Of a stretch of DNA of 64,000 nucleotides, positions 25,741 through 35,935 are shown piece after piece; positions within the stretch are counted from its first letter, which is position 1; each line of letters starts with the position of its first letter. Source of the DNA: Clostridiales bacterium (GTDB lineage Bacteria; Bacillota; Clostridia; Christensenellales; Aristaeellaceae); contig JAAYEI010000050.1 of NCBI GenBank assembly GCA_012728815.1, positions 18,354-82,353 on the forward strand. The letters are read 5' to 3'. The translations under genes were made by a program, and so were the position numbers. The notes under the pieces were generated by a model, which had not been told where the DNA came from, made no database searches, and saw only the letters and a program-made list of their open reading frames with translations.

Positions 25741-26714
25741 GCGCGCCCCTCATCATTGACGCCCATGCCGACACCCTCTACCGCCGCGCGGGCTGGCCCG
25801 GCCAGCCCTGTGACCTGAGCCTGGACAGGCTGCGCACAGGCGGCGTGGCCCTGCAGGTGCTGGCCCTCTTTGTGGGCGACAGCCCGGACAAGGACAGGCG
25901 CGAGGCGCACCTGCAGCGCATGCTGGCGGAGCTGGAGATGTTGAAACGCGAGGGCTGGACACAGGTGGACGATCCCTTCGACCTGCGGCCGGGCCATCCA
26001 CGCCTGATGCTGTCCATTGAGGGCTGTGAGTACCTGGAGGACGGCCTGCACACCATCGCGCCCTTTCGACAAATGGGCGTGCGCATGGCCGGGCTGACCT
26101 GGAACTACGAAAACAGGCTGGCCACCCCGGCGGCCATCAACCAGACAGACGGCTTGAAGCCTTACGGCCTTGAGGCAGCCAGGGAGCTGCAGCGCCAGGG
26201 CATTGCCCTGGACGTGTCCCACCTGAACATCCCGGGATTTTATGATGTGCTGAACCGGACAAACGCGCCGCCGGTGGCCAGCCACTCCAACTGCCGCGCG
26301 CTGTGCGACCACCCCAGAAACCTTGACGACGCGCAGCTCAAGGCGCTGTTCATGGCCGGGGGCTGGGTGGGCATCAACTTCTTCCCGGTCTTCCTGGCGC
26401 CGGCCGGTCAGCGCTGCGACCTGGACACAGTGGTCAACCACATCGACCACATGCACCAGCTGGGCGGCGCAGGCCACGTGGGCTTTGGCAGCGATTTTGA
26501 CGGCATCAGCGCCAAGCCCGAAGGCCTGGACAACCCGGGAGATTTCCCGGCGCTGCTTAGGGCCCTGGCCCGGCGCGGCTACAGCCCGGCCGACCTGGAG
26601 GCCATCGCCGGGGGCAGTTTTCTGCGCTACTACGAGCGCATCACCCCATCAGCACGCCATGAAACCCGCATCAAAAAACCAGCCCCCTCATTGGATCTCG
26701 CGGGAACTGGTTGA
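25737..26714 (+). CDS. Membrane dipeptidase family protein (peptidase M19)
   Basis: The product has 325 residues. Metal-binding motifs of the renal dipeptidase family are present: DAHADTLY near 7-14, LSIEGCEY near 90 (bridging Glu), VSHLN near 160, ASHSNCRAL near 183 and GSDFDGI near 255. The GTG start at 25737 overlaps the GH130 stop, with GGGAG 8 bases upstream. Lengths of 310-330 are usual. M19 enzymes cleave dipeptides including D-amino-acid ones; here coupling to GH130 suggests a role in peptidoglycan or glycopeptide turnover, which is only inferred from context. Confidence 0.92.
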   Translation: MSAPLIIDAHADTLYRRAGWPGQPCDLSLDRLRTGGVALQVLALFVGDSPDKDRREAHLQRMLAELEMLKREGWTQVDDPFDLRPGHPRLMLSIEGCEYLEDGLHTIAPFRQMGVRMAGLTWNYENRLATPAAINQTDGLKPYGLEAARELQRQGIALDVSHLNIPGFYDVLNRTNAPPVASHSNCRALCDHPRNLDDAQLKALFMAGGWVGINFFPVFLAPAGQRCDLDTVVNHIDHMHQLGGAGHVGFGSDFDGISAKPEGLDNPGDFPALLRALARRGYSPADLEAIAGGSFLRYYERITPSARHETRIKKPAPSLDLAGTG

Positions 26715-26785
26715 AGCGCTGAGGCTGGTGTGTCCCTCGTCCCGCACGAAAGCGGCGATGGACAGAACCAGCAGGTGCGCCAGCA

Positions 26786-26815
26786 GCAGGCCGGGCATCT
26801 TCTGCCCAGGCCTGC
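26786..26815. terminator. Possible bidirectional terminator between M19 and mutY
   Basis: A 12-bp imperfect stem (GCAGGCC-GGGCA / TGCCCAGGCCTGC, one bulge) with a 5-base loop lies between two convergent genes. Downstream on the plus strand the sequence is T-rich but not a clean T-run. Confidence 0.45.
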
Positions 26816-26839
26816 TGACTTGCTTTGTCTCGTTTTGCC

Positions 26840-27940
26840 TTATTCTGCCGCCTTGTCTATGCGAAGGCCGCCCGCCTCCTCCATCAGCACCTGCCTCGCG
26901 GCCTGCTTGGCGGCGCGCATTGCCACCGGCAGGGGCAGGCTGGCGAGTGTCTCCAGATCCGCCCATACGCCGTCCTTCACCGGCAGGCAGGCTGTGGCCC
27001 GCGCCACATAGATGCGCATGTTCCACACCCGGTGGGTAAAGACGTGGCGCGCGGCGCCCACCTCCTCCACAAAGATGTTGCGCGGCGCAAACCGCCGCAC
27101 CCGCATCAGCGCGGCCGCCGGGCCGGCGTCCCCCTCATGCAGCAAAAAGACATACAGCCCCCGCAGCAAGGCCTCCTGCCGCCGCACCAGCAGCACCTTC
27201 CCATCACAAAACAGCAGGCAGACCGCCACATCCACCTGCCGGGGCGGCCTTTTGGCCTGCATGACGGGCAGGCTGGCCGGGTCACCTTCCTGAAACGATT
27301 TGCAATCCGCCTGCAGGGGGCAGCGGGCGCAGTCCGGCGTGCCGGGCAGGCAGATGGTGGCGCCAAGGTCCATCAGCGCCTGGTTCATGTCCCCGGCGCG
27401 CCTGGCGGGCATCAGGGACAAGCCCAGGTCATACAGCTGGCGGCGCACCGAGGGGGTGCCGATGTCCTCCTCCACCAGGAAGAGGCGGCTGATGACGCGG
27501 TTGAGGTTGCCGTCCATGGCGGGTACCGGCTCGTCATAGGCGATGGAGGCGATGGCCGCGGCGGCATAAGGGCCCACACCGGGCAGCTGGCGAAGCTTCG
27601 CCGAAGTCGTTGGGAAAATGCCCTGCAGCTCCCCCGCCACCAAGCGGGCCGCCTTGTGCAGGTTGCGCGCGCGGTTGTAATAGCCCAGCCCCTCCCAGGC
27701 CTTGAGCACCTCCTGCTCACTGGCCCGCGCCAGGGCATGCACATCCGGAAACAGCGCCAGGAAGCACTCATAATAAGGCCCCACCGTTTCCGTACGGGTC
27801 TGCTGAAGCATGATTTCGCTCAGCCACACGCGGTAGGGCTCCCTGGTGCCACGGAAGGGAAAAGCGCGCTGGTGCCGGTCATACCAGGCCAGCAAACGCC
27901 GGGTGATTTGCCCCGGTGTGCCGGGGTGATGGGCAGTCAA
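26840..27940 (-). CDS. mutY: A/G-specific adenine DNA glycosylase
   Basis: The product has about 366 residues. Catalytic Glu42 lies in SEIMLQQTRTET, the helix-hairpin-helix LPGVGPYAAAAI at 119-130, and catalytic Asp143 in AMDGN. The 4Fe-4S cluster ligands Cys197, Cys204, Cys207 and Cys213 keep the C-X6-C-X2-C-X5-C spacing. A C-terminal NUDIX-like domain (from about 225, QVDVAVCLLFCDGKVLLVRRQ) recognises 8-oxoG. The start is taken as TTG at 27940, overlapping the stop of the upstream DUF3783 gene (TTGA) with AAGGG just before it. It removes adenine opposite 8-oxoguanine. Confidence 0.95.
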   Translation of the reverse strand: MTAHHPGTPGQITRRLLAWYDRHQRAFPFRGTREPYRVWLSEIMLQQTRTETVGPYYECFLALFPDVHALARASEQEVLKAWEGLGYYNRARNLHKAARLVAGELQGIFPTTSAKLRQLPGVGPYAAAAIASIAYDEPVPAMDGNLNRVISRLFLVEEDIGTPSVRRQLYDLGLSLMPARRAGDMNQALMDLGATICLPGTPDCARCPLQADCKSFQEGDPASLPVMQAKRPPRQVDVAVCLLFCDGKVLLVRRQEALLRGLYVFLLHEGDAGPAAALMRVRRFAPRNIFVEEVGAARHVFTHRVWNMRIYVARATACLPVKDGVWADLETLASLPLPVAMRAAKQAARQVLMEEAGGLRIDKAAE

Positions 27941-28329
27941 CCCTTGCCCTGCTGCTGGTTGAGCTTTTTGAAGAAGTGGTACTCGTCCAGCAGCTCGCTG
28001 TGCAACCGGGTGGAGGTCCACTGCGCGTTGTTTTCCGTCAGCATGGCCTTCAGCTGCACCGGGGGCAAGCCGGCTTCGCGAAAACCGTCCAGAAAGCGGC
28101 TGAGCATGCCCTTTTGCAGGAAGGCCATGAGCATCATCTCCTCCTGGAAGTTCTCCCCCTCATAGGCCTCCTGGGTGGTTTCCATCAAGCCACACAGGGC
28201 GCCGATGGTCTGGGCGTAGGCCTCAGGCGGCACCAGGAAGGGCTGGATGCCCAGGCTTTCAGCCAGCCCGCGCACCGCCTGCGCGCGCGCTCCCTCCATG
28301 TTGTAGCAAAGTACCAGGGGCTGATTCAT
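27937..28329 (-). CDS. DUF3783 domain protein
   Basis: The product has 130 residues, acidic N-terminal half, no signal peptide. The C-terminal part (MLSRFLDGFREAGLPPVQLKAMLTENN..W) has the LKA-LT-NN-W pattern I associate with DUF3783, a short domain of unknown function in Firmicutes. GGAGGC precedes the ATG. It is translationally coupled to mutY (TTGA overlap), so a link to oxidative DNA damage is possible, but no function is known. Confidence 0.8.
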   Translation of the reverse strand: MNQPLVLCYNMEGARAQAVRGLAESLGIQPFLVPPEAYAQTIGALCGLMETTQEAYEGENFQEEMMLMAFLQKGMLSRFLDGFREAGLPPVQLKAMLTENNAQWTSTRLHSELLDEYHFFKKLNQQQGKG

Positions 28330-28374
28330 GGCATGCCTCCGTCAAATGTCGATGGGCCTATCATACCACAAGGC

Positions 28375-28403
28375 TTGACGCTGGGCCCAATCTTCTGTAG
28401 GAT
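28375..28403 (+). promoter_or_regulatory. Promoter of the ECF S-component gene
   Basis: TTGACG (28375-28380), 17-bp spacer, TAGGAT (28398-28403). The 5' leader is about 85 nt before the ATG at 28497 and contains a GATGCC / GGCATC hairpin (about 28432-28448). No riboswitch class was recognised in it. Confidence 0.6.
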
Positions 28404-28496
28404 GTGAGGCAAATCTGCGCCGTACACAAGGATGCCATGAAGGCATCATTGCCTTTCTGAAGCAGGCAAGGGCGCGCTTTGGAAAGGATGTTTCTG

Positions 28497-29036
28497 ATGA
28501 AAAACAACAAAATCCTCCGGCTCACCCTGGCTGCCCTCTTCCTGGCCCTGGGTATTTTGCTGCCCTTTTTGACCGGCAACAACCGGGTGCTGGGCAACGT
28601 GATGAGCCTGATGCACATCCCCGTGCTGCTGTGCGGCTTTGTGTGCGGGCTTCCCTATGGGGTGGCGGTGGGCCTGATCACCCCGCTGCTGCGTTCCTTG
28701 CTGGTGGGCATGCCGCCCATGGTGCCGGTGGCCCTGGCCATGGCCTTTGAGCTGGCTGCCTATGGCGCGCTGGCCGCGCTGCTCTACCGCGCCCTGCCCA
28801 AGAACCTGCCCATGCTCTACCTGGCGCTCATCCTGTCCATGATTGGCGGGCGGTTGGTGTGGGGCCTGGCCAGCTACATCATCTTCAGCGCCATGGGCAA
28901 CCCCTTCACCCTGCAGATGTTCTGGACAGCCGCCTTCATCAACCCGCTGCCGGGCATCATCTTCCACATTGTGATCATCCCCCCCATCCTGCTGGCATTG
29001 CAGGCCAACAAGCTCTTCCCGCTGAAGGGAGAATGA
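28497..29036 (+). CDS. ECF transporter S component, unknown vitamin/substrate
   Basis: The product has 179 residues with six hydrophobic segments (LTLAALFLALGILLPF, MHIPVLLCGFVCG, GVAVGLITPLLRSLL, VALAMAFELAAYGALAALL, LALILSMIGGRLVWGL, FHIVIIPPILLAL). The second segment MSLMHIPVLLCGFVCGLPYG is typical of group II ECF S components. AAAGGATG precedes the ATG at 28497; in-frame starts a few codons upstream have worse spacing. No EcfA/EcfT genes are adjacent, so it should share the general ECF module. The ligand cannot be told from sequence. A DUF3842 gene follows after 10 bp. Confidence 0.85.
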   Translation: MKNNKILRLTLAALFLALGILLPFLTGNNRVLGNVMSLMHIPVLLCGFVCGLPYGVAVGLITPLLRSLLVGMPPMVPVALAMAFELAAYGALAALLYRALPKNLPMLYLALILSMIGGRLVWGLASYIIFSAMGNPFTLQMFWTAAFINPLPGIIFHIVIIPPILLALQANKLFPLKGE

Positions 29037-29046
29037 GCGAGGGTGC

Positions 29047-29463
29047 ATGAAAATACTGGTGATTGACGGCCAGGGCGGCGGCGTGGGCAAGGCGCTGGTC
29101 AGCCAGCTGAAAAAGACCCTGCCTGAACAGCAGGTGCTGGCGCTGGGCACCAATGCCCTGGCCACCGCCGCCATGCTCAAGGCGGGCGCCCAGGCCGGGG
29201 CAACCGGCGAGCACGCCATCGCCTGGCAGTGCCGCGACGCCGACCTGATCCTGGGCGTGACAGGCGTGCTGGTGGCCGGCGCCATGATGGGCGAGGTGTC
29301 CCCGGGGATCAGCCTGGCCATCGCCCAGAGCCCCGCTGTCAAAATCCTGATTCCCTCTGAACGCTGCGGCGTGCAGATCGCGGGCACGCAGCGGCTGAGC
29401 CTGGACGAGGCGGTGGCCGACTGCCTCAGCCGGGCGATGGCGCTGATACAACAGCAAGCCTAG
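29047..29463 (+). CDS. DUF3842 family protein
   Basis: The product has 138 residues. It opens with a nucleotide-binding-like ILVIDGQGGGVGKALV loop (residues 3-18), followed by LGTNALATAAMLKAGA and a hydrophobic VTGVLVAGAMMGEVSP segment. It matches the DUF3842 family of Clostridia, whose members often sit next to ECF S components as here. Cytoplasmic. Function unknown; the glycine-rich loop suggests a nucleotide or cofactor ligand. Cotranscribed with the S component and followed by a strong terminator. Confidence 0.8.
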   Translation: MKILVIDGQGGGVGKALVSQLKKTLPEQQVLALGTNALATAAMLKAGAQAGATGEHAIAWQCRDADLILGVTGVLVAGAMMGEVSPGISLAIAQSPAVKILIPSERCGVQIAGTQRLSLDEAVADCLSRAMALIQQQA

Positions 29464-29476
29464 GCAAAACGCGCGT

Positions 29477-29514
29477 ACAACAAACGCTCCCCTGGCCGGG
29501 GAGCGTTTTGTTGT
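29477..29514. terminator. Strong bidirectional terminator
   Basis: A 16-bp near-perfect stem (ACAACAAACGCTCCCC / GGGGAGCGTTTTGTTGT) around a TGGCC loop. It has T-rich ends on both strands and separates the convergent DUF3842 gene and the secreted-protein gene. Confidence 0.9.
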
Positions 29515-29527
29515 GCCCATATGCGTG

Positions 29528-30499
29528 TTATTTGTTGCTTTCAACCGCCATGATCGGGTCCATCATGTTGAGCATGGCCTCGCGGCGGGCAATGTATTCA
29601 GGCTTGTTCTCCCAGAATCGGATGTATTCGGACCTGGGGGTGGGGAAGCGGTAGTAGGTGATGCGGTTGCGGATGAACATCAACACGTTGGTGTCCCCGC
29701 CCAGCTGGTTCTGGATGCTGAAGGGCTGGTTGAAGGCGAAGGCGCTGGGGCCTGGCATGTTCTCCGGCTCCACGATGTCCACGTCGGCATAGGAATTGTA
29801 GAAGGTGACAAACTCGCTGATCAGCTCGGTGGAGAAGTCAGGCTTCTCCTGGTCAAACATGTAGTAGCTGACCGTCACGGTGTCCTGGTTGACATCCACG
29901 TAGGCCTCGCCCACCTCAAACATGTTGCTGGCCACCAGCACAAAGGTCTGCCGGCCCTGGATGCTCAGGTCGATGGGGGTAAACATATACCACAGGTCGG
30001 TCAGGCGGGGGGTGACATCACGGAAATGCGGCCCGAAGGATGACACGGTGTTGCGCGGCAGGTAGTTGCCGTAGGCCTGGTCATAGATGCGGGTTTCCAC
30101 ATTGTTCTTGTCCTTGCGGATGGTCAGCTTCTGGGCGTACTGCAGCTGCCTGGTCTCCCCGCCCTTCACCTTGATGGTGTACATGTAGGTGTTCATGTCG
30201 CCGTTCCAGCGCAGCTTGTCATACACATAGGCCTTGACCGCCACAGGGGCGTCACCCTGCAGGATGGAGAAGGTCATGGTCTGCACATAGCGATGCGCGG
30301 ACTGGTCATACACGGTGACGGTGACTTCCAGGTCCTTCTTGGAAATGTTCTCAATGGTGAAGACATCGGCCTCAGCATCCGGGCTCTTGAAACGGAAGCT
30401 GCGGTTCTCCGCCACCTTGATGGTGCCGCTGGCCGCCGTGGCGGGCACAAGCGCCACCAACAGCAAAAGAGCCAGCGCAATTGACATAAAGCGTTTCAT
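29528..30499 (-). CDS. Secreted protein of unknown function
   Basis: The product has 323 residues. The signal peptide MKRFMSIALALLLLVALVPATAA is followed by SGTIKV; there is no lipobox Cys, sortase motif or C-terminal anchor. The mature part is beta-rich (FTIENISKKDLEVTVTVYDQ, TYMYTIKVKGGETRQLQY, QTFVLVASNMFEVG, VDVNQDTVTVSYYMF), as in an immunoglobulin-like or adhesin fold. A charged C-terminal helix (RSEYIRFWENKPEYIARREAML) closes it. The ATG at 30499 follows AAGGAGG by 11 bases. I do not recognise the family. It is transcribed divergently from htrA across a 233-bp gap, which suggests a cell-envelope role. Confidence 0.8.
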   Translation of the reverse strand: MKRFMSIALALLLLVALVPATAASGTIKVAENRSFRFKSPDAEADVFTIENISKKDLEVTVTVYDQSAHRYVQTMTFSILQGDAPVAVKAYVYDKLRWNGDMNTYMYTIKVKGGETRQLQYAQKLTIRKDKNNVETRIYDQAYGNYLPRNTVSSFGPHFRDVTPRLTDLWYMFTPIDLSIQGRQTFVLVASNMFEVGEAYVDVNQDTVTVSYYMFDQEKPDFSTELISEFVTFYNSYADVDIVEPENMPGPSAFAFNQPFSIQNQLGGDTNVLMFIRNRITYYRFPTPRSEYIRFWENKPEYIARREAMLNMMDPIMAVESNK

Positions 30500-30555
30500 G
30501 GGTTTCCATTCCTCCTTACAGTGCTCCTGGTTGGGAGCCTCAACCATACAACGAA

Positions 30556-30575
30556 GCATGAACAATAATTCATGC
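30556..30575. promoter_or_regulatory. Inverted repeat between divergent envelope genes
   Basis: A perfect 7-6-7 inverted repeat, GCATGAA-CAATAA-TTCATGC, lies in the 233-bp gap between the secreted-protein and htrA genes. Its size suits a dimeric regulator. No convincing -35/-10 pair was found beside it. Confidence 0.4.
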
Positions 30576-30732
30576 ATGCGGCGTGTTCCCACCTTGAAAA
30601 TATACCCGGCAAGGGCCGGGGTGCCTGAGTTCACATATCGTTCACCAAACGGATAAGAAACGATCAAAAAGCCGGGGTAGGATAAGGATGCGGTGGCCTG
30701 AGGCCAGCCGCACAAACGACAGGAAAGGATGT

Positions 30733-32031
30733 ATGAGCATGACAGCCAGAAAACATTTGACAGCCATGATTGCCAGCCTGCTGGCCCTGGTGCTGGCGCT
30801 GGGCATGGGCATCAGCGCCACGGCGGGTACCGGCACCCTGAGCCCGGATGAGGTGAGCGCCATTGTGGACACCACCACCAACCAGGCCGAGGTGACCAGC
30901 CCCTATATCGAGGTCTCCAAAAAGGCGATGGAGAGCGTGGTGGGCGTCAACAACTACCAGGTGCGCCAGAGGCGCCAGTTTGGCTACAACTATGGTTTCC
31001 CCTTTGAACAACGCCCGGACATGCCCGAGCAGGAGATGCGGCGGGGCACCGGTTCCGGCACCGTGATTTCCCCCTATGGCCATGTGCTGACCAACTACCA
31101 CGTGATTGACGGCGCCAGCCGCGTCACGGTCAACGTGGGTGAGCGGGAACTGCAGGCCAGCATTGTGGGCTCAGACTCGGTGCTGGACATCGCCGTGCTG
31201 CTGGTGCCGGGGCTGGACCTGCCCGCCGTGCCCCTGGGTGACAGCGACGCCGTTCAGGTGGGCGAGTATGCCATTGTCATCGGCAACCCGCTGGGCACCC
31301 AGTTTGAGCGCAGCGTCACGGTGGGCATCGTGTCCGCGGTGTCGCGCATCATGACCAGCACCGGCCTGGACCGCTACGGCCTGCGCACCGAGAGCGAAAA
31401 CCAGATGATTCAGGTGGACGCCGCCATTTCCTCCGGCAATTCCGGCGGGGGCATGTTCAATGTGCTGGGCCAGCTGCAGGGCATCCCCACGCTTAAGCTG
31501 CTGGATGGCAGAAGCAGCATCTTCTCCACGGACATGACCTCGGTGGACAACATCGGCATGTGTGTGCCCATCAACGTGGCCAAGCCGCTCATCCGCTCCG
31601 TGCTGGAGAGCTATGACGCGCAGGAAGCCGAGGCCGAGGCGGCCCAGGTGCGCGAACAGGAATCCGGCAAGCCCCGCCCCAGGATGGGCGTGCGCATCGG
31701 CACGGTGGGTGCCTACCTGCCCGCTGACCAGGGCATTGTGCCCCAGGGCGCCTTCATCGCCGATGTGGAAGCCAACAGCCCCGCGGAAGCGGCCGGCCTG
31801 CATCTGGGTGACATCATCGTGGAGGCGGACGGCGAGATCATCACCTCCCAGACCCAGCTGATCAACAGGATCCAGCTCATGGCTGAGGGGGACACCATCC
31901 AGCTGAAGGTGTACCGCGTCAGCGGCCTGCTGGACGCGCTGGAGGACAGCAGCAAGCTGCGCGGCCTCGGCACGGGCGAGTACCTGGACATCGCGGTGCA
32001 GCTGCGCGTATTGGACGAAACCGAAATGTAA
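30733..32031 (+). CDS. HtrA/DegP-type serine protease with PDZ domain (S1C)
   Basis: The product has 432 residues. The N-terminal hydrophobic segment (about 9-31, IASLLALVLALGMGISATAG) is a signal peptide or anchor. The protease domain has the triad His123 (LTNYHVID), Asp152 (DSVLDIAVL) and Ser237 (SSGNSGGGMF). A PDZ domain follows from about 315 (RMGVRIGTVGAYLP..SPAEAAGLHLGDIIVEADG). GGAAAGG lies before the ATG at 30733; the ATG at 30739 is equally possible. It degrades or chaperones misfolded envelope proteins. It lies just upstream of groESL but has a separate transcription unit. Confidence 0.93.
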   Translation: MSMTARKHLTAMIASLLALVLALGMGISATAGTGTLSPDEVSAIVDTTTNQAEVTSPYIEVSKKAMESVVGVNNYQVRQRRQFGYNYGFPFEQRPDMPEQEMRRGTGSGTVISPYGHVLTNYHVIDGASRVTVNVGERELQASIVGSDSVLDIAVLLVPGLDLPAVPLGDSDAVQVGEYAIVIGNPLGTQFERSVTVGIVSAVSRIMTSTGLDRYGLRTESENQMIQVDAAISSGNSGGGMFNVLGQLQGIPTLKLLDGRSSIFSTDMTSVDNIGMCVPINVAKPLIRSVLESYDAQEAEAEAAQVREQESGKPRPRMGVRIGTVGAYLPADQGIVPQGAFIADVEANSPAEAAGLHLGDIIVEADGEIITSQTQLINRIQLMAEGDTIQLKVYRVSGLLDALEDSSKLRGLGTGEYLDIAVQLRVLDETEM

Positions 32032-32153
32032 CAACCTGTCTGCCCCTGGGTGGCTGGCGCCTGGCGCCGGGTATATTTGGCCCGGCGCCCTTTGTTGCTG
32101 CCCAGGCACAAGCGATGTGGGCTGGCGGCCTTGCGGCGGCAAAATTTTCTTGA

Positions 32154-34205
<2,052 letters not shown>

Positions 34206-34228
34206 GATCCAGGCCGAAGGAAACCAAG

Positions 34229-34260
34229 GCGGAGGGCGAAAGCCCTCCCCTTTTTCTTTT
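34229..34260 (+). terminator. groESL terminator
   Basis: A GGAGGGC / GCCCTCC stem with GAAA loop is followed by CC and then TTTTTCTTTT, about 25 bp past the groEL stop. The next 220 bp (34261-34480) contain no recognisable gene. Confidence 0.9.
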
Positions 34261-34482
34261 CATCGGTTGTTTCCTGGGATCCAGCCTTGATCAACAGCGG
34301 CAAATCCGGCCAGCGCCCTCACCCGCCTGGCGCTTTCCTGCGGCCGCAGCCCACGGCCTGTCCCGGTTGAGGCAAAGGCACATATTTCCATGTGGTTTCT
34401 GGTGTGTCCCAGGCCGGTTCGTCTGAATATTTCTTTGGCTATCCAAAACGGGCATAAATATGGATCAAATTTTACAAAAGCC

Positions 34483-34511
34483 TTGATTCTTGTGGTTGTA
34501 TACCGTATAAT
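34483..34511 (+). promoter_or_regulatory. Promoter of the small membrane-anchored protein gene
   Basis: TTGATT (34483-34488), 17-bp spacer, perfect TATAAT (34506-34511), 35 bp before the ATG. Confidence 0.75.
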
Positions 34512-34545
34512 CCACCATATATTGTGGAGAGGGGTGGCTGCGCGC

Positions 34546-35025
34546 ATGAATCCTTTGGCTGTGTTCGGCCTGGTTTTGTGTTGCCTGACCGCGGTCTGCC
34601 TGTACGGCTGGTGCCTGCTGGACAGGCGGCGGGAGGACTGGCAGCTGCAGCGCTTGCGGGAGAGCGCGCTGTACCGCCAGCTCAAAGCCCAGGTGCAGGC
34701 CATCAGCCACCATGACATTGACGAGGTGCGCATTGAGTGCAGCGGCATCCTGATCACCAGCGTCAGCCCCGCGCATACCCTGATGAGCTTCAGTTTCAAA
34801 CAGAACGGCAACAGCCTGCGCAATGACACCTTCACCTGGATGTACGCGCAGCTGTTGGCGATGGACTTCCCGCTGCTGGCCCACCGCCCGGCCTACAAGC
34901 TGGAGCGCTACAAGGTGTACCGCCTCAACGGCAAGCCGGAGCGCGCTTATGCCTACATCATGCGCCGGGGCTACAAGGATTACCTGCTGGCTGAGCGCGC
35001 CCCGGCCCAGCTGCGCATCTACTGA
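34546..35025 (+). CDS. Hypothetical protein with one N-terminal membrane anchor
   Basis: The product has 159 residues. One membrane helix (AVFGLVLCCLTAVCLYGWCLL, about 5-25) is followed by a charged linker (DRRREDWQLQRLRESALYRQLKAQV) and a small soluble domain (DEVRIECSGILITSV..FSFKQNG, then ERYKVYRLNGKPERAYAYIM). The ATG follows GAGAGGGG by 12 bases. I do not recognise the family. Monocistronic with a near-consensus promoter, so it is probably expressed well. Confidence 0.75.
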   Translation: MNPLAVFGLVLCCLTAVCLYGWCLLDRRREDWQLQRLRESALYRQLKAQVQAISHHDIDEVRIECSGILITSVSPAHTLMSFSFKQNGNSLRNDTFTWMYAQLLAMDFPLLAHRPAYKLERYKVYRLNGKPERAYAYIMRRGYKDYLLAERAPAQLRIY

Positions 35026-35107
35026 GCGCGGCTGGCTGGAAACAGCCAAACATTTCACCCCCGCTGGCGGCGGGGGTTTTGCGTTACAAGGTTGATACAG
35101 CTTGGCA

Positions 35108-35818
35108 TCACAGGCCAGGCAGCCTGGTTTCCAGCTTGGCCTGGGCGTACTGGCGCAGCAGCTCCAGAGGCAGGCTGTCGGGCAGCTCGCCCGCCTTGTC
35201 TATACCCCGGACAAGCACCTGGCGCAACCAGGACAGCTGAGAATCGCTCAGCCACGAATGGCGGGGCACGTCCTTGCCGCAGGACAGGCAGCACAGGCCA
35301 TCCTCCTGCGCCAGCAGATAGGCGCCTTCCTCCCCAAGCGCGCGGCCACAGCGCGCGCAGTGGTTGAGCCGCGGTTTATAACCGGTGAGGGTGACAAAGT
35401 GCAGCAGGAAGGCGGTGGTGACCGCCTGGATGGGCAGGTCTTCAAAGGCCAGCCGGCGAAGCGACCGCGCCAGCAGGATGAAGAGGTGGCCAGCCTGCTC
35501 CTCAGGCTGGATGACCCGCAGGCAGGCGGTGGCCATCAAGGCGGCATGCGTGAGGCGCTCATAGTCCAGCCGCAGGGGGTAGAAAGCCTCCACCACGCCG
35601 CAGGACTGCACCATTTCCTTGCTCTTGCCGGTGAACAGCACATACTCCCCCAGGGTGAACAGCTCGGAGGCCGCCATCAGCGGGCTTTTGGGCTTGCGGC
35701 AGCCTCGGCACAGCGCGTCCACCCTGCCCAGCTGCGGGCTGAAGAGGGTGAGGATGCGGTCGTTTTCCCGGTAATCGCTGCGCTGCAGGACCAGGGCCTG
35801 GGTGGTGCGGTAGGGCAA
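35108..35818 (-). CDS. recO: DNA repair protein RecO
   Basis: The product has 236 residues. The N-terminal OB fold begins TQALVLQRSDYRENDRILTLFS with the GCRKPKS segment. A zinc-binding Cys set is present in the C-terminal half (HCARCGRAL near 153 and LCCLSCGKD near 174). The start is TTG at 35818 with AAAGGAAACGCC upstream; no ATG lies in frame nearby. RecO loads RecA through RecF/RecR and anneals ssDNA. Confidence 0.94.
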   Translation of the reverse strand: MPYRTTQALVLQRSDYRENDRILTLFSPQLGRVDALCRGCRKPKSPLMAASELFTLGEYVLFTGKSKEMVQSCGVVEAFYPLRLDYERLTHAALMATACLRVIQPEEQAGHLFILLARSLRRLAFEDLPIQAVTTAFLLHFVTLTGYKPRLNHCARCGRALGEEGAYLLAQEDGLCCLSCGKDVPRHSWLSDSQLSWLRQVLVRGIDKAGELPDSLPLELLRQYAQAKLETRLPGL

Positions 35819-35855
35819 GGCGTTTCCTTTCAGGCTTCATTTTTATTGCAATATC

Positions 35856-35885
35856 AGCATAGCCTGCCATGGCCAGGCCTGTCAA
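35856..35885 (-). promoter_or_regulatory. Promoter of recO
   Basis: On the minus strand, TTGACA (35880-35885) and TATGCT (35856-35861) are 18 bp apart, 38 bp before the TTG start. Confidence 0.65.
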
Positions 35886-35889
35886 CGCG

Positions 35890-35915
35890 ACAAACCCGGC
35901 GGCTGCCGGGTTTGT
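35890..35915 (-). terminator. Terminator after degV paralog 1
   Basis: A perfect 11-bp stem, ACAAACCCGGC / GCCGGGTTTGT, with a 4-base loop, 20 bp past the degV stop. The stem's own 3' arm carries the T-rich end. Confidence 0.7.
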
Positions 35916-35935
35916 GATGTTGGTCTGCCCTTTGC

